From the NCBI GenBank assembly GCA_018398585.1, contig JAGTTD010000016.1:25281212-25345211 (forward strand): a DNA stretch of 64,000 nucleotides. Reading direction: 5' to 3'. The stretch's first letter is position 1. The number at the start of each line of letters is the position of its first letter. A program made the position numbers and the translations under genes. This DNA comes from Simmondsia chinensis (Eukaryota > Streptophyta > Magnoliopsida > Caryophyllales > Simmondsiaceae). Below the pieces are notes generated by a model. It saw only the letters and a list, made by a program, of their open reading frames with translations, made no database searches and was not told the DNA's origin. Shown one piece after another: positions 34,581 through 45,170 of the stretch.

Positions 34581-37313
34581 AATGATGAGATAATCAAAAC
34601 CTTTTTTCAAGAAGGTAAGGATATACAATTTTAGAATCGATTGTGACAGATATCGGCAAATATGAGAGAAGATAGGGTCTGCTTGGTGGGTGATCCCACA
34701 ATGAAAAACCAGAGCCCCTTTAACCTGAGTTCCCTATCCACAAGTCTGCTAGCCTCTCGGAAGCAATTATTGGAGTTGATCTGAATATATTGATGACTTA
34801 TGAGATAAACATTATCTAAAATAATGACGATATTTGCTGGAGTCACATACAAGCCCTTAATAGACAAATGGAAAGATAACATAGGTGTTACATTATTATT
34901 TCAGTTGTCACGGTGATGTCATCATCAATTTTTTTTCCCCAAAATATACTCATCTTCTTCCCTGCCTCGCTATCCAATCTAATTCAAGACCCAGAAATTC
35001 GAACTTTATAGTATCCAGACTTTTAGACCAAGCTTTCAAGATTAAGGGCAGCCAGCTAGAAAAGCTATAGATATTTTTTAGGATTCCTATGCCCTTGCTT
35101 TCACGAATCAAGAAAAGTCGTTGGGTCCTCTGATGACCTATTTATCTTATTCAGACAGTCCTATTTTCGTCCAACCTTGAATTGAGTCCCCTCCGGGGAG
35201 GGCTCCTAGCAGCAAACTTCTATAAGGTATGTTATTATCAGAACAATAATTTTTAATGTCATAGTAGTTTTTTGAACATTTATAGCTATTATTCATTTCA
35301 AATCACATTATAACTAACAATATATTTTTTGCCCTAGTAATAACAACACCCAAAATATAGTATCATTACTTTTATTTTAGATTACGGTTAATTTTAATAG
35401 TTCAAATCTGTAAGATTTATCATTTGCGATCATCAAAGCAAGATGCTTCCAGTTGGTTCGAGAAATATGATAAATGCTCCAATCAATGTAGTTGAGGCGG
35501 TTGTGGCTTGGGATGCTTAATTTTATACTCGGAGGATTGGCGCTAACAGAGTTGTTTTGGAATTCTACTTCGAAGGACACCCTCACGATTATGTAAGACA
35601 TTCATCTTGTAAGTCACTATTATGATTATATCTTTTTCAAGCACTGCTTTGGAGAAGTGAATAGATTGATAGATTGGATTGTTAATGCTGACCAATAAGG
35701 CTCTAGTATCACGGTATGGGTGGATTGCCTTCCTCTAGAGCCCTCTTCCTCATACATGTTGATATCTTAGGATTCTCCCTTGAAACACAGACAACCCTCA
35801 GGAGGTCTAACTTTACTTTTTACTCTTAATATAACAAAAAAAAAAAAAAAAAAAAATTCAGTACCTCAAGGACTCCCGCCTGAACAGGGTATGGGGGTGG
35901 ATGTACACAGCCTTACTCCTTTAGAGTATTACTCGTAAGAGAAGTTATTTTGAAGTACTCCCGACCTGAGATTTTGATATCTTTGACTTTTTAATTACAT
36001 GAAAAATTAAAGTAACTTTTTAATGGGAAGCATTGAACAAAAGTGCATGTGGATCACGTGGGGAAAATGGACAGCCGTCAGAGATTTTGTGGACCCTTTT
36101 CCTCTTCCCCTACTAGTGGTGGTGGGTCCCCCTTTACCTTAATAAATCTCATATTTGTCTTACTTCACTCTTTTGTTCTTTTTCTATGCTTGTTTGTTTA
36201 GTGTAATGCTATGGTTAGTGTAAAAGTATTAACAAAAAGCAAATTTGTAAGACTGGTATTTACTATAAGTTATATCATTACTCTGATTATAAAACTTATT
36301 ATCCTAGTATTATTTGTTATTTGCTTTATGCTATAATTTGGGCCCGTTTTACTTGGATGAGAATAGAACATGTAAAACTCCTTATTCACAAATCATGAGC
36401 ATTCATCTCCATTTGGAGTTGACACAAGTGCAAGTGAGACCATAGTGAGTACAAATTGAGTACACTTGGCAATACTCATCGTAACTGGTTGTAATGGAAT
36501 ATTACATTATGTAGAGATGTGCATTTTCTTTTTGATAATTGATTACAAGTCCAACAAGGTGTACCGTGCAAAACTAGGGAATACACAATAAAAAAAGAAA
36601 AAAAATATAAAAGACAACACGACAAAAGGCCTCAAACAGAGGTCATATTTTAAGCTAGTCATTGAAATATATTAGTCGTTATATGATTAACTGTTTTAAA
36701 GGCCTCTGTAAATCATGTATATTAGATTTTATTTATTAAAATATCATTCATAAACACACATCAAAAGACAAAAAGAAGCACTAGAGTTAAAAATTGTATG
36801 ACTATTCATTCAAATTTTCAGAAACACAATACTAAAAAGGAATTGTTATTGTCATGACAGTAATTGTTATTGCCAGAGCAATGATGCGACTTGTAGCGTA
36901 TAACAGCCACGAAACTTCACTGAATTGCTCAGACAATTACAATTTTATTCTGACAATAAAATTCCCTACTTGAAACTCAAGTGAAGAGAAAGAGAGAGAC
37001 CAAAATGACCATTGGATTCAACAAAAGCCACTATTTCATGTTCTTGAGGCAGAAAAGTGGAATGTACACTATATGCAAAAAACAAGTCTCAATCAGTACA
37101 AGAGATTTGATTCAAAAAGATAGAAAATATCAGTGAAATTTTTAGCACCTAATCAAAAGAATCTGTACGTTCTCTAATGAAGAATTTGTTACAAAAAATG
37201 CACCCTCTTGTTTGAACGCAAGCAGAGCGTGGATAAACCTAAGCTTCTCAGTTTTTGATTTGCAGTTTTAACTCGAAACGACCGTTGCCCTCTTGTTCTT
37301 TAGCTGTTGGGAT
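34581..37313. other. Gene-free stretch with an RTE-tail fragment
   Basis: No exon recognised. At 35840-35975 an A-run followed by CAGTACCTCAAGGACTCCCG, GGGGGTGGATGTACACAGCC and GTACTCCCGACCTGAG is an RTE 3'-tail fragment on the minus strand. The minus-strand frame at 34631-34882 has no recognisable motif. Bases 37000-37313 are probably 3' UTR and flank of the zinc-finger gene. Confidence 0.45.
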
Positions 37314-38609
37314 TCAAATTTCCATAGCAGAATCGGCATTGCTGACATCTTCTTTTGCTGTCAGATCCTTCTCTTTTGGGTAAGACCCTGAGTGACTCGC
37401 ACAATGAGCCCTCATATGACCTCCCAAAGCTTTCCCAGATCGAAAAACTTTACTACATTCTTGACATTTGTACTCATGGCGCTTCTGTCGCTTCTTCATC
37501 ACGTCTTCTTCCACTACATTTTCACTGTTTTCGAGCTTCAAGGAAGCAAGAATAATGTCAGTACAGCTAGTTTCGCCATGACCCACAACCTTAGAAGTGG
37601 AAAATCTTTTGTAAATCGGACAATGCAACTTATGTCCTGCAAGAGCTTGTCGAGATGCGAAACTCTTGCCACAAATCTTGCACTTATGCTCGGTGTTTTC
37701 ATGAAACAGATCGCACATTTTAGCATCATTTTCGTGCACTCTCGAATCCGAACCCTCCATAACCAAGCTTGCTTGATCCACTTCAACAATATTTGTCAAA
37801 TCACAAGAACAACCCAATGCAGTAGTACATGATTCACCCTTCACCTCAGCATCATACAATTCAAAATCAGGCACATCAACTTCAAATTTATCATTCTTAG
37901 TATCATTCTTAGCAAACCCACAATCAAAATCACAAAACCCTACAATTTTCTCCTCATTTGAAACATCCCCAGATCCCAAATCACAAGAATTCACCCCTTT
38001 TAACCCCAATTCTAGATGATCACCATCATTTTTGCTGATTTGGGTGTCTTTAATTGTCATTTTAGACTCCAAATTCACAGAATCATCATCAGAACAAGCC
38101 TCATCAACAGTACAGAACCCACCTTTAGACAACATCAACAAACACACAGCGATCTCCTCTAACTCCAAATCTACATCACTTACACATTGAGATGCATTCA
38201 AAATTGACAAAGATGAGTTAGAACTAATCTTATACCTCCTCTCTGATCTTTTCTTTCGGGCCGGTTTCGGCATTTGATCTCCACAGTTAACTCCAAGAAC
38301 TACTTTTCTCTTCACTTCACCCTTTATTGAGTGACATCTCATATGCCCAAATAGAGCTCTTGCAGATTTGAACTCTTTCTCACATTGTGGACATACATTT
38401 TGATTCTTTGGACCAGAAACCCACCAAGATTTCTTCAAATTTTGTCTAACCCCACAATTATCTTCAACACCCAGATGGGTTTCTTCGAAATTTTCAAAGT
38501 TTTCACTGTTTTCAGACGAATTTTGAGTACCCATTACATGACTAGCCGTTGATTTGCTGTTCTTGAAGCTCCGCCGCGAGTACTTGCGTATGATCTTCTT
38601 CCCTTCCAT
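37314..38609 (-). CDS. ZAT-type C2H2 zinc-finger transcription factor
   Basis: A single-exon frame of 431 codons from the Met at 38607-38609 (MEGKKIIRKYSRRSFKNSK); an in-frame Met 15 codons upstream (38654) is possible. Numbering from 38609, finger 1 is near residue 73 (CPQCEKEFKSARALFGHMR). Fingers 2 and 3 lie near the carboxy end: at about 309 CKICGKSFASRQALAGHKLHC, and at about 382 CQECSKVFRSGKALGGHMRAH, both with plant QALGGH-like cores. Between them and finger 1 are the ZAT-family block EEIAVCLLMLSKG and an LELGL sequence matching the LxLxL EAR repression motif, so a nuclear repressor role is likely (inference). Finger 2 ends H-K-L-H-C instead of H-x3-H. CT-rich leader sequence lies upstream, and hAT copy 2 begins 287 bases from the start codon. 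Confidence 0.9.
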   Translation of the reverse strand: MEGKKIIRKYSRRSFKNSKSTASHVMGTQNSSENSENFENFEETHLGVEDNCGVRQNLKKSWWVSGPKNQNVCPQCEKEFKSARALFGHMRCHSIKGEVKRKVVLGVNCGDQMPKPARKKRSERRYKISSNSSLSILNASQCVSDVDLELEEIAVCLLMLSKGGFCTVDEACSDDDSVNLESKMTIKDTQISKNDGDHLELGLKGVNSCDLGSGDVSNEEKIVGFCDFDCGFAKNDTKNDKFEVDVPDFELYDAEVKGESCTTALGCSCDLTNIVEVDQASLVMEGSDSRVHENDAKMCDLFHENTEHKCKICGKSFASRQALAGHKLHCPIYKRFSTSKVVGHGETSCTDIILASLKLENSENVVEEDVMKKRQKRHEYKCQECSKVFRSGKALGGHMRAHCASHSGSYPKEKDLTAKEDVSNADSAMEI

Positions 38610-38895
38610 TGAATCACTTTCTCTCCTTGACAAACCCCAACGGCATATAGACAAGACGAACGAGAAACCCGGTGAAAATGTACGCAGAAATTGGGACCCA
38701 GAAAGTGAAATCTTCAGGGCCCGAAACTATCAGAAAGTAAGATTTTGCAGCGAAATTGGTGAGATAGAGAGAGAAATTGGAAGAGAAAAGGAGAGAGAAA
38801 GGGAGAAATGGAATGAGAGAGATGCATTCAGCAGAGTGAGTGTTTCTCTCTCTCTAGAATGATGTTCTATATCTGGGATGCGATTGCATGGGAGC

Positions 38896-40580
38896 TAGAG
38901 GTGGCCACCGGTCCGGGCTGGCCCGGAAACCGGCCCGGCCCGCACTGTAGCCGACCGGGCCTCGGGCCTGTTTTTATGGCCCTCAAAGCCCGGCCCGGCC
39001 TGTGAGGCAGGCCCAGGCTCGGGCCCAATAGAGCCGTTGGGCTCTTTATTTATTTATTTATTTTTAAATTATATTTTTTTTTCCTTATAAATACTTAAAC
39101 CTCCCCAACCCATTTCTTCACCAAATTTTCAATCCTCTCTTCTCTCTCTATACATTCATCATCTCCCATCTTCTCTAATTTTGCTAATTGCAAAAATTGT
39201 GCTCTAAAATTCGAAGTTCATAAAGTATTTGGCTAAAGTTCGAATTTCATTGTTCTCTCGTTTCGATAATTTAGTATCGCAATTTTATTTGATTCACATT
39301 TTTAGTTATTTAATTTGCATTACTACTTGCATTTTATAAATACTAATCACTTATACTAATATGGTACACAACTCTTCACCATCCTCTGGAGCCAGTCGTG
39401 CTAGTTCTAGCTCTTCTCTGCCACCCAGAATCCCTAAAAGGAGTAGAATTGTCTTACTTAATACTGAAGAACGAGCTTTTATACAACCAGACCCATCACC
39501 CCCATACACTGATGATAGCATAGATTATGACTTTTCACAACAACAAGATTATCATGAGTCCGGAGGTGGTGGGGTTGGAGACTCACAAACTAATGAGGAA
39601 CCCATCCCCACCACCGAAGCCCAGCCTGAAACTAGCACCGGTGCTAGTAGGCGTACAACTAGTGGGGTATGGAAGCACTTTACCCTTAATAAGACAACTA
39701 AGAAAGCAACTTGTAAATTATGTGACCCACCTTAGGATTTTAGTCATCAACCTGGCAGTGGGACGGACACATTAAACAGACATATACTTAGGTGTCACTC
39801 GAGCAATACCCAGAAAAGAGCCAACAACGTCTAGTACAGCAAGTGACCGGTGTACTTGCTAATTTTAGGTTCTCTCAAGAGAGCAACCGAAAAGGGTTAG
39901 CTAAATATATAATTTTGAGTGAAAGGTCTTTTAATACCGGCGAAGACCCAAATTTCGTCAACTACCTCCAACGAAATGTGAACCCCGCCATTGTAAGGAT
40001 TTCTCAGAACACCGTAAAGCGGGACGCTTTTACGTTGTACCACGGGATGAAAGCTGGGGTCTTCACACATTTTGCGACGAACACGAGCATGTTCTCGTTG
40101 AAGTCGGATGTATGGACGTCGAAACCCGGCTAATCTTATATGTGCATAACGGCACACTGGACCGATGAATCCTTCATCATCCAAAAGAGAATAATTTATT
40201 TTGGACTTTTAGATTGCCCTCACAATGCCGAGGTAATTACGGGTGTGATTATGTCGTCAGTCCGTAACTGGGGCATAGAGCGACGTATCTTCAGTATTAC
40301 GTTCGACAATGCTACCAATAACACTGCAGCCGTTACACCTTTAATTAGGCAAATGAGACCCATGTTAGGTGGGAATTGTTTCCATATTCGTTGCATTTGT
40401 CACATTTCGCATTTAATGGTAATGGATGGTTTAGATCTTATAAAAGCATCCCTTACCACCTTCAGATCCGTAATAATATCTGTTAAATCATCCAACACTA
40501 GAAAAAGAAAATTTAAAAATTTATGTAGGTTACATAACATAGAATATAAACAATTTAAATTAGACTCCCTGCCTTATTGG
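38896..40580 (+). mobile_element. hAT transposon, copy 2, 3'-truncated
   Basis: Begins TAGAGGTGGCCACCGGTCCG with GGCCCGGCCCG-rich subterminal DNA as in copies 1 and 3. Transposase sequence starts at 39361. Similarity stops at about 40575-40590, just after QFKLDS, where unrelated sequence starts; the right end is missing. The truncation point lies before the region encoding the carboxy-terminal dimerisation domain. Confidence 0.8.
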
Positions 40581-40592
40581 AATCCTTCATAG
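39361..40592 (+). pseudogene. hAT transposase remnant of copy 2
   Basis: Starts MVHNSSPSSGASRASSSSS and has a BED-finger region (GVWKHFTLNK, CKLC, then SGTDTLNRHI after a frame change). A block with TSMFSLKSDVWTSKPG follows, then a second segment with FSITFDNATNN (catalytic-Asp block), PMLGGNCFHIRCICH and QFKLDS. A stop at 39733-39735 with a frame change and another stop at 40131-40133 break the frame. The dimerisation domain is absent. Confidence 0.85.
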
Positions 40593-41424
40593 ATTTCATA
40601 CTCGGGGAGCTTCTATCATCATGACTTTCAACGCTCTGGGGCTCAAAACCCGGTGGGAATTCAGGTCACAAGGACACCGACTCCATGTCACTTACAACGT
40701 CTAAAATTTGATTAACTTGAGGGAGGGACTGGTCTTGCAATCCATGTGATTTGTCTCCACTGTCTTCAATCCAAGGCAAGAGGAACGGCAGGTTCACATT
40801 GACTCAGATATCCAATGTAATAATTTGTATATTCAAGGTTGATCAAGATTTTAGGGGTTTAGAGCAAATTTGTAATTTGTGGGCCCTTTTTTGATAACAA
40901 AGGTATCTAAGCCCAGCTAAAAACATGTCAAATAATCTATTTTATATATTTTTTATTTTATTTTATCTTTATAAAGGATTGCGATACACTTTCTTAAAGT
41001 TATAACTCGACAATTTATTCTCTTTGATGTTGATGTTGTCTTCCTTTTTTTTTTTCTTTCAAATGTATTTTCACGCAAGAAGTATGATCTCAATTGTTAT
41101 CCTAAAATAATATAGTCAAACTAAAGAAAATATATATCACCATCATTTATAAAAAAAAAACTATAAAAATAAACACATATTTAGTGGAAAAAAAAAAAAA
41201 CTCTTTTGTGTAATAAAAAAACGCAACAAAATCTGCCCCCTTTCTTAATTCAAAAGAATCCCCCTTTCCTTATTTTCCTTCCTGTCCTTCTATTTTTGTT
41301 GTGTTAACGGGTGTTAAAAAATGGGTCAGGTGATATGTGATAAAACTAAACTGATAATATAATTAATTTTTAAAAAAACCCTAACAAAGTTGGGTCTTAA
41401 GCAACTGCTTCCTTTACGTGTAGA
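40590..41424. other. Unassigned segment between hAT copies, with a gene-like minus-strand fragment
   Basis: On the minus strand from 40806 down to about 40594 an almost continuous frame reads NVNLPFLLPWIEDSGDKSHG and later EFPPGFEPQS, VESHDDRSSP, with one stop between. The composition is protein-like but I recognise no family. From 40810 to 41424 the DNA is AT-rich without features. It could be captured host sequence or debris of another element. Confidence 0.3.
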
Positions 41425-44400
41425 TAGAGGTGACCAGTGGGTTGGGTAGCGGGCCGGGCCACGAGTCCCAAAATTTTTGGGGTCTGGCCAGGCCCTGTTG
41501 GCCCAACAGCTCTTTTAAAGAGCCGTTGGGAGGGGGGAGCCGTTGCTACCCCACTTTCTTTTTAATAAAAAAATATAATATCTATAAATACCCATTCCCC
41601 CATTCAATTTCCTCACAGCAAATCTTTATCCAATTCTCTCTTCTCTCTCTACATTCATCTACTCCCTTCTACTTGCAAGAATTGTGCACCAAATTGGCCA
41701 CCTCTAGCTCGTAGAATCTCAGTCAAGTTCGAATTTCATTGTTCGCTTCAGTAATTTTAATATCAAAATTTTATTTGTTTTGCATTTTTATCTACTTAAT
41801 TTGCATTAATAGTTGCATTTTTTAAATACTAATCATTATTACTACCATGGCACACAATGCATCTTCTTCTGGAGCCGATCGTTCTAGTTCTAGCTCTTGT
41901 CGACCGCCTAAGTACCTAAGAGGGGTAGAGTTGTCGAACTTGATATTGATGAACGAGCATTTTTAGAACTAGGCCCATCACCTCCATACACTGACACCAG
42001 AGATTGGGACCTCCAACAACAATAGTACTGCAACGACCAGGATTTTTCTGAGTCGAGTGGTGGTGGTGGAGACTCACAGACTGAAGAGGAACCCACACCC
42101 ACTACAGAAACCCAGCCCGCAAGAACTAATACTAGTAGGTGTAGTACTAGTGGGGTATGGAAGCACTTCAACTTAGATAGGAACAACAATAAAGCGATTT
42201 GTAAATTATGTGACCCCACCAAAGGCCTTTAGTCATCCACCGGGTAGTAGGAAAAGCACATTAACTAGACATATAATTAGGTGCCACCCCGAACAAGACC
42301 CAGATAGAGCCCAACAATAGTTAGTACAGCAAGCGACCGGTGCGCTTGCTAACTTCAGGTTCTCCTAAGAAACTAATAGACTGAAACTAGCTAAATATAT
42401 AATTAAGGTTGAAAAGCCTTTTAGCACCGGCGAAGACCCTAATTTCTTGGAGTATCTCCAAACAGCGGTGAACCCCGCCATCATAAGGGCTCCTCGGAAC
42501 ACTTTAAAGCGGGGCGCGTTTAAAGCTTACAATAAGATAAAAACTAAGGTCTTCGAAATTTTTAGGGTGAACACAAGCATGTGCTCGTGGACGTCCTACA
42601 CTTGGAAGTCGAAACCCGATGTGCCTTACTTGTGCGTAACGGCACACTGGATCGATTTCTCCTTCACCATTCAAAAACGAATAATCCATTTTGCATATTT
42701 AGATTACCCCCACACTGCCGACATAATCACGGGTGCGATTATGGAGGCAGTTTGCAAGTGGGGGATACAACGTCGTATTTTTAGTATCACGTTCGACAAC
42801 GCTGCTAGTAATAACGCATCCATTAAACAATTAAGGAGGCATATGCAACCCGTGTTAGGTGGGAGCTGTTTTTATTTACGTTGTATCTATCATATGCTAC
42901 ATTTAATGGTTATGGATGGTTTAGGTCTAATAAAGCTTCTTTTTCCACCTTAAGAGATGTAACGGTAGCAATAAAATCATCCGGCACCAGAAAGAGAAGA
43001 TTTAAACTTCTCTATGGGATGCATGGATTAGAGTATAAACAATTTAAATTAGACTCACCAACTAGGTGGTCGTCAACCATAGAAATGTTAGAGCACATAC
43101 TACCATAAAAGGATGTCATAGTGGAATTTATGCAGGATACTCGTTCAGATTTAAGTTATTGTAATCTGAACGATGTACACTGGGATACCATTAACGAAAT
43201 TTGTAAATTTTTTACCATTTTTACAGACGGTACCACCTTTTTTTCCGGTTGTTGTTATCCGACTATATCACAAGCAATATCTAGATTGATTGATATTGTA
43301 TCTTGGATGTCGGAAAATGAATCCAACCCCGAGTTCATGGAATTGATTAAGGCAATGAAAATGAAGTTTTATAAATATTATTCTAAACTATCCCTTACAT
43401 ACTGTTTTGCCACTATTTTGGATCCTCGTTGTAAACTCACGGGTTTGAACTTGTTTGCCAAATATTTTTACGAACAACGAAAATATGATTTCGATACTGA
43501 AAAATTCATTCCGCGAGTTGATTCAGACCTACACACTTTATTTTCTCATTATTCTCGGAGATTATCATCTGATAATCCACATGTTACTCTTACAATAGTT
43601 GGATCTTCCACATCTAGTAGAAGTAGTGCACACACGTCAATTGCGTGGAAGTTGTTGGGCCAATTCACGGCCACACAAGCTTCCACGTCATGTGACGAGT
43701 TAGATTACTATATGCGGACGCCGCTAATCCAGTTCTTCCCGACACTAGCGAATCCGTAATTTGATATTTTAAAATGGTGGTGTACAAATTAAATCCAGTA
43801 TCCCGTGCTTTCCATTATGACACGTGATATACTAATGTGTCCGATGTCTTCAGTAGCATCGGAGTGTGCTTTTAGTCTTGGTGACAGGTTGCTTGGAACG
43901 AAGAGGGCGAAGCTATCACTTAACTTGGAGATGTCCGTGTGCTTAAAGGATTGGATGCACGCAGAGGTTAGGGAGCAAAACGTGCTAAGGCTGGGTTCAT
44001 CGAGCGAGGATGAAGAAGACCGCACTACCGATACGTCAGACGGTGACATAGTAACCTCCCAACCAAGGTAGACTAATTTCTTATTGTTGTACGTCTATAT
44101 CTTGTTTGTATTTTATAATAAATATATTTATACTTTTACATAGTAGGATCCAACTGCTGTAGTTGTATTTGTTACATTACTTACCATTATTTATTATATA
44201 TTTTATTTTATTACATATATTTAGCATAATTAATGATTGTGATGGATTATATTTGTATCCTATATTATTCATCATTGAATTATAATAATTTTTGTGAAAA
44301 TCAAATTTGTATTTTTTTAATTTTACATGGTTAAAAAACCAAAAAAGGGGTGGACCTGGCCAACCCGGGCCGGGGCCAGGCTGAGCCCCAAAGGTCGGGA

Positions 44401-44457
44401 CCCAGGCCCGGCCCGGCTCTCTACAATGGCGGGCCTCCCGACCCGTGGCCACCTCTA
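41425..44457 (+). mobile_element. hAT transposon, copy 3 (both ends present)
   Basis: A 3033-base element beginning TAGAGGTGACCAGTGGG and ending GTGGCCACCTCTA. The flanks CGTGTAGA (41417-41424) and CTTGGAGA (44458-44465) match at 6 of 8 positions, an old hAT TSD. GC-rich GGGCCGGGCC subterminal words occur at both ends. Transposase remnants lie on the plus strand, including the catalytic region deleted from copy 1. Confidence 0.88.
41847..44071 (+). pseudogene. hAT transposase remnant of copy 3
   Basis: Order seen: Ser-rich leader from the ATG at 41847; BED finger (GVWKHFNLDR, CKLC); SMCSWTSYTWKSKPDV at about 42580-42620; FSITFDNAASNNASIKQL with the catalytic-Asp block at about 42780-42830; PVLGGSCFYLRC; QFKLDSPTRWSSTIEML (43035-43090); TYCFATILDPRCKL (43400-43440); and the dimerisation segment TRDILMCPMSSVASECAFS (43819-43875). 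Several frameshifts and stops occur, including TAA at 43757-43759, the same codon position as the stop in copy 1. This is the most complete transposase of the three. Confidence 0.88.
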
Positions 44458-45170
44458 CTTGGAGATTATTTTGAGTGACCTTGTATATGTTAATATATAT
44501 GATCAGGAGTTTTTTACCTCAATGGCACGGTTTCAAAAAAAAATTATCAAAATGGTACAGTTCAAAAAATATTTACCAAAATGGCACAGTTTATTATAAC
44601 TTCTTCAACATATGCCGTTTAAAATGGCCTACGATCCGTGTATGAACAATGTACGCCGTTACAAACGGTGTACGACCAAAATTTTACTGTTATACGCCGT
44701 TTCTAATGGTGTATAAACAATAATTTTTTTTTTATGAAACCATAGCTAATTTGTATTTTAGAAAGTATTGCATTAAATTTTAACTAAGAAAAAAAAAATG
44801 ACAAATAGAAAATAATACCAAAGATTGCCTTATAGCTATTTGCATCCTTTAGCATCAGGAAATCTTCTTTACTAAGAATATTCTTTTTCTTTGGCATTAT
44901 TCTTTCTTCTTTGTTTAGTTATAAAATGTGACAAAGATAATGTTGCTCACTCAAAAGTGGAGCAAAATTCTTCAACTAAGCTGTATAATCAACTCTGCGC
45001 AAAATTTGTGGTTGATTTCATAGCACCAAAGTTCCAAAATTTAGGAAAAACATGAAATTGTATCTTCTTACGGGTAACACACTGGTATTTTGACTGTTCA
45101 TTTTTTCAAAAGTGTCCACATCATATTTTGATACTTTTGTTTGTATAATTCTTTATACTTCAAAAGAGCA

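Noticed and set aside
34631..34882. Minus-strand ORF as LINE RNase H remnant
   Set aside because: Only vague resemblance; no DxE/D motif or flanking LINE sequence.
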